NCBI GenBank assembly: GCA_038237625.1
Contig: JBBRYM010000010.1
Location: 1 to 64,000 of the forward strand
Source: JAWVFM01 sp038237625
GTDB taxonomy: Bacteria > Actinomycetota > Thermoleophilia > Solirubrobacterales > 70-9
Length of the DNA: 64,000 nucleotides
Direction of reading: 5' to 3'
Shown here piece after piece: positions 34,669 to 43,810 of this stretch (its first letter is position 1; every line of letters starts with the position of its first letter). Made by a program: the position numbers and the translations under genes. Under the pieces are notes generated by a model, which saw only the letters and a list, made by a program, of their open reading frames with translations, searched no databases and had not been told where the DNA came from.

Positions 34669-35820
34669 ATGAGAAAGGTCGGCGGGGTAGCGTCGCCTGA
34701 CGTGTATCGAGACCGTCAAGCAGCCGCCGGACTGCACCCTTCTACGCAAGCGGTCGTCGCTGGGCGCCCGGACGCCGCCGGCGCTCCGTTGAACCAGCCG
34801 CCGGTTTTCGCCACGGCCTTCGGAGCGGGCGAGACCTGGGACTACGGGAGGCGCTCGAACCCGACATGGAGCGCCCTGGAGGAGGCCCTCTCGGCACTCG
34901 ACGGCGGGTCGGCGGTGGCCTTTGCCTCAGGGATGGCCGCCGCCACCGCGCTCGTCGACGACCTACCTCACGGGTCTCGGGTATTGGTGGCCGCGGACGC
35001 GTACGTCGAGGTCCGGTGGTTGCTTGGAGCCCGTGCAACGCCCGGCCGGATCTCCGTCGCCGAGGTCGATCCGCTCGACACCGAGGCCGTGCTTGCAGCC
35101 CTGCCCGACGCTGACCTGCTGTGGATGGACGCGATCGCGAACCCAATGCTCGACGTCGCCGCGCTCGACGTGATACTTCCTGCCGCCCGGCGTCACGGAG
35201 TCCTCACCACGGTCGATGCGACGCTTGCCACGCCGATCTTCCTGCGGCCGCTCGAGCTTGGAGCCGACTTCGTCCTCCACAGCGCGACGAAATACATCGG
35301 CGGACACTCGGACCTGGTCCTCGGCGCTCTCGTCGCCCGCGACCCGCGCGCGGCCGCACGTCTTGCCGCGGGGCGCTCCGCCTCCGGCGCCGTACCGGGA
35401 ACGATGGAGACCTGGCTTGCGCTACGTGGGCTCCGCACCCTTGCGCTGCGTGTCGAGCGCGGCGCGCAGACGGCGGCCGGGCTCGCCCGACGCCTGCAGG
35501 CGCATCCGCGGGTTTCATCCGTCCGCTATCCGGGACTGTCCGGCGACCGGGCGCACGAGGCTGCCTCCCGACAACTCGACGGCTACGGCGCGGTGGTCTC
35601 GTTCGAGCTCGATGGCGCGGAGGGCGCCGCCCGCGTCTGCGAGCGGGTCGCGCTCATCACTCACGCTGGGAGCTTGGGCGGCGTGGAGACCCTCATCGAG
35701 CGTCAGGCTCGCTGGCACGAGGACCCTCGGGTTCCACCGGGCCTGCTGCGCCTGAGCGTGGGCTGCGAGGACCCGGAGGACCTTTGGCGGGACCTCGAGG
35801 CCGCCCTCGCCTTAGCCTGA
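34669..35820 (+). CDS. Cys/Met-metabolism PLP enzyme (cystathionine gamma-synthase/lyase family)
   Basis: A 383-aa fold-type I PLP enzyme: SALEEALSALDGGSAVAFASGMAA, WMDAIANPMLDV, and the PLP lysine in HSATKYIGGHSD (Lys208), with THAGSLGGVETL near the end. The family performs transsulfuration or related gamma-elimination. The exact activity cannot be read; cystathionine gamma-lyase or synthase are the main options. Its 3' end overlaps the convergent membrane protein gene by 128 nt. Confidence 0.87.
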   Translation: MRKVGGVASPDVYRDRQAAAGLHPSTQAVVAGRPDAAGAPLNQPPVFATAFGAGETWDYGRRSNPTWSALEEALSALDGGSAVAFASGMAAATALVDDLPHGSRVLVAADAYVEVRWLLGARATPGRISVAEVDPLDTEAVLAALPDADLLWMDAIANPMLDVAALDVILPAARRHGVLTTVDATLATPIFLRPLELGADFVLHSATKYIGGHSDLVLGALVARDPRAAARLAAGRSASGAVPGTMETWLALRGLRTLALRVERGAQTAAGLARRLQAHPRVSSVRYPGLSGDRAHEAASRQLDGYGAVVSFELDGAEGAARVCERVALITHAGSLGGVETLIERQARWHEDPRVPPGLLRLSVGCEDPEDLWRDLEAALALA

Positions 35821-36244
35821 TCGTGTAGGCGATGCCGGAGACGAGGAACAGGGCCGCGGTCAGCGCCAGCCAGCGGCCGAGGTAGGACGGCGGCTCGTTC
35901 CCGGTGTCGGCCAGGTAGCGCTGGGTGTCGAGCCTCAGGATCAGCGGGAACCAGACCACGAATCCGAACGCCGAGAGGATCGCCGGCACCCGTACGTAGT
36001 TGATGGTCGCCCTGCCCAGCCTGACGCGGCTTCCCGCGTGCCCCGCAAGGCGGTGGAGGGCTGAGTAAAGAGGGAACGCGACGAGGTCGTGGGCGACGAT
36101 CGCCCCGGCGAAGTACAGCGCGAAGCTGATCGGCTCGGGGCTCGCGACGATCCTCGTCAGCGCATAGCCCGCGATCGCGAAGGTGATCACGACCGCGATC
36201 AGATGGAGGGGCTGGTCGCCGTAGCGGCTGCGGAAGCGGCTCAT
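35693..36244 (-). CDS. Membrane protein at the end of the molybdoenzyme operon
   Basis: A 183-aa protein from ATG 36244 with four hydrophobic helices: LHLIAVVITFAIAGYALTRIV, FALYFAGAIVAHDLVAFPLY, VPAILSAFGFVVWFPLIL and ALTAALFLVSGIAYTI. A basic, Pro/Gly-rich cytoplasmic tail follows. His-Asp in VAHDLVAFPLYSALHRL resembles sites in heme-binding membrane subunits, but no family is recognised. The stop of the molybdoenzyme and this ATG share a base (TGATG), so they are coupled. Its tail lies antisense to the 3' end of the PLP enzyme gene. Confidence 0.7.
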   Translation of the reverse strand: MSRFRSRYGDQPLHLIAVVITFAIAGYALTRIVASPEPISFALYFAGAIVAHDLVAFPLYSALHRLAGHAGSRVRLGRATINYVRVPAILSAFGFVVWFPLILRLDTQRYLADTGNEPPSYLGRWLALTAALFLVSGIAYTIRLRRGRPRGPAKGPPGPRSPRSGAAGPVEPEGPRASEPDAR

Positions 36245-37545
36245 CAGGCGCTCTCGAAGGTGATCGAGGCGACCCACTTCGTGCAGTGGACCCCGGGCAC
36301 GGCCGGGGCGATGACACGTGCGGGGAAGCCATGGTCGAGCGAGAGGTCGGTTCCGTTGACGCGAAGTGCCAGCAGCGAGCTCGGGTCGGACACCTGCGTG
36401 GAGGCCAAGGTTGCCTGCCGGAAGGAGCCGCCCTCTTGCAGCGACTCGACCCTCGCCTGGGCGCCTTCGGAGCCCGCGAGGCGCGCGAGGTCGCGCAGCG
36501 GCACGCCGGTCCAGCTCTGGGTCGTCGACCAGCCTTCGACGCAGGCGATCGGCAGCGACTGCGTCGAGAGCGGCATCGCCAGGAGCTCGTCGCGGGACAG
36601 CTCGACTCGGCGCGAGCCGTGCAGGACGAGCCGCCACGAGCTTTCCGTCTGCTTCGGGTCGATGCCCACCGCCGCCGCGGTCTTATTGATCTGAAAGCCG
36701 TTCGGCCCGCTGGACGTCTCGCCGCGAGGCGCGAGGATCGCGAGGCGCCGCAGCGGCCCGCCGACCGACTGGCCCAGGGCGATCACGGCCAGGCCGATCG
36801 AGCCGGCGCCGACCGTCGCGAGCAGCCCGCGCCGCGAGAGCGTCGGCGCGGCCGGGCTGAGCGGGGCCGTCGAGTCCTCGCGATGCGGCTCGGGCTTCGT
36901 GTGTGCGAGATCCTCGCGGAGGGGGGCGATGACCCCGCGCTCGCGGAACGCACGCAGGGCGACCGGGACCTTCGTGACGAGATGAAGGCCGAGGGCCGCG
37001 AGGAAGATGAACGCCCCGTAGTAGTGGGCGGGGACGAACGAGAACTTCCACGGATAGAAGAGCTGGATGTTGAGGATCCCCGTGAAGAAGACGAAGAGGC
37101 TTCCGCCCACCAGGAGCGCCAGCGAGAGCCGGTCGATCGAGTGGGCGATGCTGCGAACCGGCGGCCACTCGAACAGCTTCGGCATCGCCGACCAGAGCTT
37201 TGCCAGGAGGATCGGGATCGCGGCCACGCCGGCGATCACGTGGAGTCCCTGGGTGAATGCGTATAGCCAGGAAGGCGAGGTCGGCCAGCTGAAGGGAAAG
37301 AGGAAGATGTGGATGCTCCCGGGGGTTCCGACGCGGTTCATCCCGAGATCGGGGAAGTAGGCGAGGTGGGAGAGGAAGCCGGTGACGGCGCAGATCACGA
37401 TCAGCGGCAATAGCGCCGAGCCCAGGAACGACGTGAGCCATGGGCCGCGCAGCGGGCTGCGCCAGAACTCCTTGCGAAACGGCCCCGGCGGAGGATCGCC
37501 GAAGCTCGGCGGGCGCAGAGGGAGCCTTGGCGGGCGGACCTTCAC
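36244..37545 (-). CDS. Membrane-anchored sulfite-oxidase-like molybdopterin oxidoreductase
   Basis: A 433-aa fusion. Residues 35-210 form about four helices of a cytochrome b561-like module with histidines (HIFLFPF, LHVIAGVAAIP, HYYGAFIFLAALGLHLVTK). A twin-arginine-like SRRGLLATVGAGSIG begins near residue 235. The C-terminal half is the sulfite-oxidase fold: SWRLVLHG, DELLAMP, then IACVEGW with the Mo-coordinating Cys, WTGVPLRDL and the DHGFPARVIAP block. It likely passes electrons between a substrate and quinones or cytochromes; the substrate is unknown. Start GTG 37545 overlaps the propeller gene (GTGA). It is the obvious local consumer of the molybdenum cofactor made nearby. Confidence 0.85.
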   Translation of the reverse strand: MKVRPPRLPLRPPSFGDPPPGPFRKEFWRSPLRGPWLTSFLGSALLPLIVICAVTGFLSHLAYFPDLGMNRVGTPGSIHIFLFPFSWPTSPSWLYAFTQGLHVIAGVAAIPILLAKLWSAMPKLFEWPPVRSIAHSIDRLSLALLVGGSLFVFFTGILNIQLFYPWKFSFVPAHYYGAFIFLAALGLHLVTKVPVALRAFRERGVIAPLREDLAHTKPEPHREDSTAPLSPAAPTLSRRGLLATVGAGSIGLAVIALGQSVGGPLRRLAILAPRGETSSGPNGFQINKTAAAVGIDPKQTESSWRLVLHGSRRVELSRDELLAMPLSTQSLPIACVEGWSTTQSWTGVPLRDLARLAGSEGAQARVESLQEGGSFRQATLASTQVSDPSSLLALRVNGTDLSLDHGFPARVIAPAVPGVHCTKWVASITFESA

Positions 37546-38531
37546 CCACTCGCCCCCGGTAGCACCTCGAGCTTCCCGGAATCCACTCCCGTAACCACGA
37601 CGTGGCCGCTGCGCGGATCGACCGCCAGCGTGTTCGGCTGGCGCAGCACGGGGTAGCGCGCGACCTCACGCGGCCGAGCGCGGCTGACGTCGTAGCCCAC
37701 CACCACGTTGCGGGCGGTCAGCGAGACCCAAAGCCGGTCGCGCGTCGCATCCAACGCCATCCCGTACGGGGCCCCCGGGACAGCGAGCCGGGCGATCTGG
37801 CGTGGATCCGGCCCCAGCTCGAATTCGAGGATGGCGTTGCCCCCGGTGTCGGCCACCCAGGCCCGCCTGCCGTCTGCGACCACGTGGGTGGGGCCGATCC
37901 CGGCGGGCGTCTCGGCGAGGCGCTCGAGGCTGCGCAGGTCGTAGACGGTGAGGACCCGCTCGGCGACGGCGACCACGGCCAGGTACGACCCGGCGGCCGC
38001 GACGCCCCCGGGCTGCGTGGGCGCGTCGAGTGTGGTCGCGACCGCGCCGCCCTCGACCACCGAGACGGAGTTGCCGAACTCGTTGCCGACGAAGATCCGG
38101 CCGGCGGCCGCCACGGCATCGTGGGGATGCTCGCCGACCTCAATACGCCGCTCGCCTCCGCCGGGCAGGGACACCTCGACCAGCTGGTTCGCGTCCTCGG
38201 CCGGCACGAGAACCGACCCGCTCGACGGCGCGAGCGCCAGGTGGCGCCCCTTCGACGGCAGTGGCGAGCTCTGCACCACCTTGCCTTTGGAGAGATCAAC
38301 CACGCGTAGCTCGTACGGCTCGCGGGTGATCACCGCCGCCAGTCGGGTGCGCGGGTCGACAACGACGCCCTCTGGATCGGTGCCCACCCGGAATGTGCGG
38401 CCGGCGGGTACGCGTGCCAGAGGAGGGGAGACGGCGGGCTCCGCCGCCGGCGGATAGCCGCCCGACGCGCAACCGGCGACGGAGAGCGCAAGCGTTGCGG
38501 TCGCGCCCACGATCAGGCGGCGCGCGGCCAT
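37542..38531 (-). CDS. YncE-like beta-propeller lipoprotein
   Basis: A 329-aa protein with signal peptide and lipobox (SVAGC, Cys about 22). Repeated propeller blades follow: DPEGVVVDPRTRLAAVIT, GRHLALAPSSGSVLVPA, GPTHVVADGRRAWVAD, YGMALDATRDRLWVSLT and PNTLAVDPRSGHVVVTG. It may be a redox or binding partner of the adjacent molybdoenzyme; this is an inference from the 4-nt overlap between the genes. Confidence 0.82.
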   Translation of the reverse strand: MAARRLIVGATATLALSVAGCASGGYPPAAEPAVSPPLARVPAGRTFRVGTDPEGVVVDPRTRLAAVITREPYELRVVDLSKGKVVQSSPLPSKGRHLALAPSSGSVLVPAEDANQLVEVSLPGGGERRIEVGEHPHDAVAAAGRIFVGNEFGNSVSVVEGGAVATTLDAPTQPGGVAAAGSYLAVVAVAERVLTVYDLRSLERLAETPAGIGPTHVVADGRRAWVADTGGNAILEFELGPDPRQIARLAVPGAPYGMALDATRDRLWVSLTARNVVVGYDVSRARPREVARYPVLRQPNTLAVDPRSGHVVVTGVDSGKLEVLPGASG

Positions 38532-39163
38532 CGGGTCGATGCGAAGGCGGCAGCGAAGCGCGATCCAGGGCAGAGCTCGGCGACACGTGCTGCGGCTCCA
38601 ATCGTGTCGAAGTCCAGCATCGAATCGAGCTCAACATGGCGAAGGCCGAGCGCGTCGAGCCGGCGGCGCTGCTCGCGGAGGGTCCGCGCGGAGCTCATCG
38701 GCACACCGGCAAACGCGTCCTCGGCCGGTTTGCGAAGGCCGATCGCCCAGTAGCCGCCGTCCTCGGCCGGCCCGAGCACGGCGTCGACGCCAGGCCTCGC
38801 AAGGCGCGCGATTGCCCGGCGTACCTGTGCTGGCGTGAGCTGCGGGGTGTCCATGCCCACCAGCAATGCCGGTTCCCCGACGTCCGCGAACGCACCGGCG
38901 AGGCGCTCACCGAGGCCACCGGCGCGCTGCGGAACTACCTCGAACCCGGACGGCAGCCACGATCCTCGCCTCCCCTCGAGCGCGAGGACGTGGCGGCGCG
39001 CGGGTACGGACGCGATTGTGGCCAGCGTGTCAGCCAGCGCGGCTTCGGCGAGAGCCGCCGCCTCGCGCGCCTGCAGCGGCGGGCACAGCCGCGTTTTGCA
39101 CCCGCCGGGGATCGGCTCCTTCGCGATGACGATCAGAGCCGTGTCCTCGAGGCCGTCGCTCAT
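38513..39163 (-). CDS. DUF2064 / TIGR04282-type glycosyltransferase-like protein
   Basis: A 216-aa nucleotidyl/glycosyltransferase-fold protein: ALIVIAKEPIPGGCKTRLCPPL, GMDTPQL, AVLGPAEDGGYWAIGLRKP and MSSARTLREQ, which are the DUF2064 blocks. It resembles MobA-type nucleotidyltransferases at the N-terminus, so confusion with moco guanylyltransferase is possible, but the AKxPxxGxxKTRL opening is that of DUF2064. It starts at ATG 39163, overlapping the upstream GT2 (ATGA), and overlaps the propeller gene by 19 nt. Confidence 0.85.
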   Translation of the reverse strand: MSDGLEDTALIVIAKEPIPGGCKTRLCPPLQAREAAALAEAALADTLATIASVPARRHVLALEGRRGSWLPSGFEVVPQRAGGLGERLAGAFADVGEPALLVGMDTPQLTPAQVRRAIARLARPGVDAVLGPAEDGGYWAIGLRKPAEDAFAGVPMSSARTLREQRRRLDALGLRHVELDSMLDFDTIGAAARVAELCPGSRFAAAFASTRWPRAA

Positions 39164-39801
39164 CGGAACGCTCGCGCCATGTCGCTGACGGTGAGCACGG
39201 TCCCGCGGGCAGTCCCTGTGATCTTCGAGCGCCCGACCCGCGGCGCATAGCCGATCTCGACCTCGTCGATCCTCCAGCCAGCGCTCGCGGCGCGGAGGAC
39301 CATCTCGAGCGGCCACCCGAAGCGCCGATCGCGGATGCCCAGGTTGATGAGGGCAAGGCGGCGGGCCGCGCGCATCGGCCCGAGGTCGGTGATGCGCAGC
39401 CCGGTCCGGCGGCGAACCTCGAAGGCCAGCGCCCGGTTGGCCACGCGGGCATGAAGCGGCCAGGCTCCGGCCTCGGCGCGCCGGGCGCCGAGCATCAGGT
39501 CGATCGCGCCGCGCTGGACCGGCTCCGTGACTCGCGGCAGCTCGGCAGCGTCGAACGAGCCGTCGCAGTCCATGAAGCAGACGACAGGTGCTGTTGCGGC
39601 GGCGAGTCCTGCCGCACAAGCGGCGCCGAAGCCAGGCCGCGGCTCGTCCACGACCTCAGCGCCCTCGCGAGTCGCGATTTGCGCCGAGTCGTCCCGCGAG
39701 CCGTTGTCGACGACGATCGGATGGAATCCGGCGGGCACTCGGGCGAGGACCCCGCGGATTGCCTCAGCCTCGTCGAGGACGGGGAGGATCAGGTCGATCA
39801 C
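39160..39801 (-). CDS. GT2-family glycosyltransferase
   Basis: A 213-aa GT-A protein: LILPVLDEAEAIRGVLARVP, VVDNGSRDDS, GFGAACAAGL and FMDCDGSFD (DxD), then MLGARRAEAG and LGIRDRRFGWPLEMV. This is the compact GT2 that usually neighbours DUF2064 proteins. It is the first gene of a five-gene overlapping minus-strand operon running to 35693. The start is GTG. Confidence 0.87.
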   Translation of the reverse strand: MIDLILPVLDEAEAIRGVLARVPAGFHPIVVDNGSRDDSAQIATREGAEVVDEPRPGFGAACAAGLAAATAPVVCFMDCDGSFDAAELPRVTEPVQRGAIDLMLGARRAEAGAWPLHARVANRALAFEVRRRTGLRITDLGPMRAARRLALINLGIRDRRFGWPLEMVLRAASAGWRIDEVEIGYAPRVGRSKITGTARGTVLTVSDMARAFR

Positions 39802-39883
39802 GCGGGCGACCTTCGCAGGCGCCGCTTACGGTTCGGTTACGCGCTTTCTCAATTCGTAATCAGACCCGGGCAGTCTCCGGGGT

Positions 39884-41215
39884 GTGGAAGGGCTCTCCCC
39901 AGCAGGTTGCCCGGCATCCCTCGGCGCTTTGACGAGCCGGGCGGCCGCCGACCGGACCGCGATCGCGATCTGGGCGGGCCTGATCGTCGCCACGGCGGCG
40001 TGGGGCGCGGCGCTTCTCGCCGGCGGGACAGGTCTCTTCATCGGCGCCCCGCCGCTCTTCGGCCATCTGCGCGTCCACGCGTCGCCGGGAGTCGTTCTGG
40101 CAATCGCAGCCGCTGCGGCGATTGTTTTGGCCGGCCCGTCGCTGGCTCGCCGGCTCAGCTTCCGCCGGCTCCTTCTCGCCACGGCGCTCGGTGCCGCACT
40201 GTGGCCGCTTGCGCTCGCGATGGCGACGGGGGCCGGGACCATCAACCACCCCCTGGAGAACCCGGGCGATTACCTCCCGGTTCTACCGTTCATCCACTCG
40301 CCCGGTCAGTTCCTCTCCACCTTCGTCGATCGCATCGCGACCTACCCGACTCACGTCAAGGGTCATCCGCCCGGCATGGTGCTGATCCTTTGGGGGCTCG
40401 CCAGAGTCGGTCTCGGTGGCACCTGGGCCGCGGCGCTGCTGATCGTCGGCATTGCCTCCACGGCGCCGGTGGCAGCTCTGCTCGCCGCCCGGTCGGTAAG
40501 CGGAGAGGCGCTGTCGCGCCGGGCTGCGCCCTTTCTGGTCCTGACCCCCGCGGCGGTGTGGATCGCCACCTCGGCTGATGCCCTCTACATGGGCGTTGGC
40601 GCGTGGGCCGTGTCCCTGCTCGTCCTGGCGATCGAAGAGCATCGCCCACACCGCCGTGATGCCCTCGCCCTCGCCGGGGGGGTTGTCTACGGCGTCACCT
40701 GCTTCCTGTCTTTTGGGCTCGTCCTCCTCGGCCTGATCCCGCTCGCCCTCGCCGTACGCCGCCGGCGCCTGCGCCCGCTGGCGCCCGCGGTTTTGGGCAC
40801 ATTGCTCGTGTTCGCGGCGTTCCTGGCCGCAGGGTACTGGTGGCTCGACGGGTTCTTGGCAACCCGCACCCAGTACTACGACGGAGTCGCCAGCTCTCGT
40901 CCCTACTCGTACTTCTTGTTCGCGGACCTCGGCGCCTTCGCAATCGCGACCGGACCGGCGCTCGCGGTGGCCCTTGGCAGGCTTCGGGACGGCCGCTTGT
41001 GGATCCTCGTTGGCGGCTGCGCGCTTGCGCTCCTGCTCGCCGACGTGAGCGGGATGTCAAAAGCCGAGGTCGAGCGGATCTGGCTGCCGTTCACACCGTG
41101 GATGCTGCTGGCGACCGCGGCGCTCCCCCGGCGTCTTGCCTACCAACGCCGGATGCTGGTGGCGCAGGCAGGCCTTGCGCTCGTGCTTCAGGTCGTCCTG
41201 GTGACCAGCTGGTGA
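39884..41215 (+). CDS. GT-C-like integral membrane protein
   Basis: A 443-aa protein with about 11 helices. A loop after helix 3 (PFIHSPGQFLSTFVDRIATYPTHVKGHPPG) has the Tyr/His-rich character of GT-C family loops, and a later loop reads MSKAEVERIWLPFTPWML, common in actinobacterial membrane mannosyltransferase-like proteins. It probably uses a lipid-phosphate sugar, possibly from the divergent GT2. Start GTG 39884; the next gene overlaps its stop. Confidence 0.75.
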   Translation: MEGLSPAGCPASLGALTSRAAADRTAIAIWAGLIVATAAWGAALLAGGTGLFIGAPPLFGHLRVHASPGVVLAIAAAAAIVLAGPSLARRLSFRRLLLATALGAALWPLALAMATGAGTINHPLENPGDYLPVLPFIHSPGQFLSTFVDRIATYPTHVKGHPPGMVLILWGLARVGLGGTWAAALLIVGIASTAPVAALLAARSVSGEALSRRAAPFLVLTPAAVWIATSADALYMGVGAWAVSLLVLAIEEHRPHRRDALALAGGVVYGVTCFLSFGLVLLGLIPLALAVRRRRLRPLAPAVLGTLLVFAAFLAAGYWWLDGFLATRTQYYDGVASSRPYSYFLFADLGAFAIATGPALAVALGRLRDGRLWILVGGCALALLLADVSGMSKAEVERIWLPFTPWMLLATAALPRRLAYQRRMLVAQAGLALVLQVVLVTSW

Positions 41216-42276
41216 GCGGCGATCGGAAAGTGCTCGTCACCGGGGGTGCGGGCTTCATCGGCTCGCATGTCGTTGACGCGCTCGTCGCGGCCGGCAGCGA
41301 AGTCCGGGTGCTCGACTCGCTGAGCGACATCGCCCACGCCGGCCTGCCCGCCTACCTGAACCCAGAGGCCGAGTACCTCTGGGGCGACGTCGGGGATGCG
41401 GATGCGGTGCGCCGCGCAGTACATGGAGTCGATGCCGTCAGCCATCAGGCAGCCATGGTCGGGCTCGGCGTCGACCTCACCGACATGCCCGCCTATGTCC
41501 AGAGCAACTGCCTCGGGACGGCGGTGTTGCTCGCAGCGCTCGGCGAGACGGGTTTCGGCGGAAGGCTGGTGCTCGCGAGCAGCATGGTCGTCTACGGCGA
41601 GGGCCGCTACCGCTGCACCCGTCATGGTGTCGTCGGTCCCGCCCCGCGTCCGATCGAAAGACTCGCCCGGGGCGAGTTCGACCCACAGTGCCCCGAGTGC
41701 GGAGCAGCGCTGGTCGCTGAGGCGGTGCCCGAGTCCGCTCCGGCCGACCCCCGCAACATCTACGCGGCCACCAAGGTTCACCAGGAGCATCTCTGCTCCG
41801 CGTGGGCACGCGAGGGGGAAGGGACCGCGATCGCGCTCCGCTATCACAACGTCTACGGGCCGCGGATGGCGCGCGACACGCCCTATGCGGGCGTCGCCAG
41901 CATATTTCGGAGCTCGCTGGAAGCGGGCCGGCCGCCCGCGGTCTTCGAGGACGGCGCCCAGCTGCGCGACTTCGTCTCCGTCCACGACGTTGCCCTCGCC
42001 AACGTCCTCGCCCTCGCGGCGCCATCCGGGGTCTCCGGGGCCCTCAACATCGCCTCGGGACGGCCCTGCTCGGTCGGCGAGATGGCCAGGCGACTGGCGG
42101 GGGCACTCGGCGGCCCGGCTCCGTCGATAACTGGGGAGTTCCGCCTCGGCGACGTCCGCCATGTCTTTGCGTCTGCGGACCGCGCCCGTGCCCAGCTCGG
42201 GTTCGAGGCCGCGGTGGACATCGAGGCCGGGATGCGCGAGTTCGCGGTAGCCGCTCTCCGAGACGCGGTTGGCTAA
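41212..42276 (+). CDS. NAD-dependent nucleotide-sugar epimerase with a zinc-ribbon-like insertion
   Basis: A 354-aa extended SDR: VLVTGGAGFIGSHVVDAL (NAD site), a catalytic Ser in ASSMVVYG, and YAATK (Tyr and Lys). Between them is an insertion of about 40 residues with CTRHG and CPECG, as in the dTDP-L-rhamnose 4-epimerase-like group. This suggests a metal-binding element. The product is probably a 4-epimerised or modified dTDP/UDP sugar. The GTG start overlaps the GT-C gene stop (GTGA); its 3' end overlaps moaA by 4 nt, convergently. Confidence 0.82.
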   Translation: MSGDRKVLVTGGAGFIGSHVVDALVAAGSEVRVLDSLSDIAHAGLPAYLNPEAEYLWGDVGDADAVRRAVHGVDAVSHQAAMVGLGVDLTDMPAYVQSNCLGTAVLLAALGETGFGGRLVLASSMVVYGEGRYRCTRHGVVGPAPRPIERLARGEFDPQCPECGAALVAEAVPESAPADPRNIYAATKVHQEHLCSAWAREGEGTAIALRYHNVYGPRMARDTPYAGVASIFRSSLEAGRPPAVFEDGAQLRDFVSVHDVALANVLALAAPSGVSGALNIASGRPCSVGEMARRLAGALGGPAPSITGEFRLGDVRHVFASADRARAQLGFEAAVDIEAGMREFAVAALRDAVG

Positions 42277-43283
42277 CCGCCGATCGCGCTCATCGAGCGC
42301 GGCGGCGGGACGAACCCTGGTTCGTTCACGCGGTGCTTCAGCTCCTTGCGCCAGACAGCGTCGCGAATCGTTTGCGCGAGGTCGCCGTCGTCGGCGCCGC
42401 TCCGCAGCGGCTCGCGAAGATCGGTCTCGCGGATCGAGAAAAGACAGGTCCGAAGCTGGCCGTCGGCGGTGAGGCGGATTCGGTTGCAGTCCGCGCAGAA
42501 CGGCTCGGAAACCGGGTTGATGAAGCCGATCTCACCACCGCCGTCCGCGAAGCGGTAAACGCGTGCGGTCGCGTGAGCCTCGCGCGGCAGCGGCTCCAGG
42601 GAATGACGTGTCTCGATGAGCGCCCTGATCTCGTCCCCGGTAAGCACTTGGTCGGCGCTCCACGATCGATCGCCATCCAGTGGCATGAACTCGATGAAGC
42701 GCACCTGGTAGCTCTCGCTGCGGGCGAGCTGACAGAAGCGAAAAACCTCGTCTTCGGTGAAGTCGCGCATGGCGACGGCGTTGACCTTGATCGGCCGCAC
42801 CCGCTCGTGGGCAGCGATCGCCGCGAGCCCGCGCAGGACCTGCGGCAACGCGTCGCGGCGCGTGATCTCGTGAAAGCGGTCGCGGGCGAGTGCGTCGACG
42901 GAAACGTTCACGCGGTCGATGCCGGCCGCGACGAGCGCATCGGCGTCGCGCTCGAGGAGGTACCCGTTGGTGGTGAGCGACAGGTCGCGAATGCTCTCGA
43001 TGCCCCGCAGCATCGCGACCAGCTTTGGAAACCCGCGACGCGCGAGCGGCTCGCCGCCGGTGAGCCGGACGTCGGTGACGCCCAGGCCCGCCAGGATTCG
43101 CACGACGCGGTGGATCTCCTCGAAGCTCAGCACGTCGGCGCGGTCCAGCCACGGCATCCCCTCCGCGGGCATGCAGTAGCGGCAGCGGAAGTTGCAGCGG
43201 TCGGTCACCGAGACCCGAAGGTCGGTGATCGCCCGCCCGTGCGCGTCGACGAGGTCGATTGCTTGGGTCGGCTCGGCGCCCAC
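42273..43283 (-). CDS. moaA: GTP 3',8-cyclase MoaA
   Basis: A 336-aa radical-SAM enzyme that starts molybdopterin synthesis from GTP. The SAM cluster cysteines are in CNFRCRYCMP, followed by RLTGGEPL. The second cluster is in CADCNRIRLTADGQLRTC. The C-terminal Gly-Gly (SAIGG) needed for activity is present. The start was placed at GTG 43283, giving the family length; the frame is open further upstream. It lies 20 nt after the mog gene. Confidence 0.95.
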   Translation of the reverse strand: MGAEPTQAIDLVDAHGRAITDLRVSVTDRCNFRCRYCMPAEGMPWLDRADVLSFEEIHRVVRILAGLGVTDVRLTGGEPLARRGFPKLVAMLRGIESIRDLSLTTNGYLLERDADALVAAGIDRVNVSVDALARDRFHEITRRDALPQVLRGLAAIAAHERVRPIKVNAVAMRDFTEDEVFRFCQLARSESYQVRFIEFMPLDGDRSWSADQVLTGDEIRALIETRHSLEPLPREAHATARVYRFADGGGEIGFINPVSEPFCADCNRIRLTADGQLRTCLFSIRETDLREPLRSGADDGDLAQTIRDAVWRKELKHRVNEPGFVPPPRSMSAIGG

Positions 43284-43303
43284 CCCCCGATTCTCGCAGG
43301 CGG

Positions 43304-43810
43304 CTATTCCGGGAGCTCGCGTTGCAGCAGGGCAACCGCATGCGGGAGCGCAGCGGCGATGGCCTTCCCGGCCTGCTCGATGGCGGGCGGGTTTCCGGGG
43401 AAGTTGACGATCAGGCTGCGCCCTCGGGCGCCCGCGACACCACGCGAGAGCATCCACTCATCGGTGTGCTCGCGAGAGATGGCGCGCATCGCCTCGGCGA
43501 TGCCGGGAGCTTCGCGTTCGAACGCGTCGCGGGTTGCCTCGGGGGTGAGGTCGTCCGGCGAGAGCCCGGTACCGCCGGTCGTGAGGACCAAGTTCGCGCC
43601 GCCGCCGCCGCACCACCAACGGAGGCGCTCGGCGATCAGCTCACGCTCATCGGCGATCACCTCCGAGCCCACAATGGTGGCCCCGAGACCAAGGGCGAAC
43701 GCGGCGAGGGCCGGACCGCTGAGGTCCTCGGCGCCGTGCCCGGCCCGCGAGGTGGAGATCGTCAGCACCGCGGCGCGGATCTCGACGTCGGCGCGCTCGT
43801 GAGGCGTCAC
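43304..43810 (-). CDS. mog: Molybdopterin adenylyltransferase / MoaB-Mog family protein
   Basis: A 168-aa MoCF-domain protein: AAVLTISTSRAGHGAEDLSGPALAAF, LVLTTGGTGLSPDDLTPEAT and LIVNFPGNPPAIEQAGKAI. It adenylates molybdopterin before molybdate insertion by MoeA. Start GTG 43810 overlaps the stop of the moaDEC fusion (GTGA), which decides between it and the in-frame ATG four codons upstream. MoaB and Mog are difficult to separate by sequence alone. Confidence 0.9.
   Translation of the reverse strand: MTPHERADVEIRAAVLTISTSRAGHGAEDLSGPALAAFALGLGATIVGSEVIADERELIAERLRWWCGGGGANLVLTTGGTGLSPDDLTPEATRDAFEREAPGIAEAMRAISREHTDEWMLSRGVAGARGRSLIVNFPGNPPAIEQAGKAIAAALPHAVALLQRELPE

Noticed and set aside
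38513..39163. MobA-type moco guanylyltransferase
   Set aside because: The position in a molybdoenzyme operon is tempting, but the opening motif and the DGGYWAIGL block fit DUF2064 instead of MobA.
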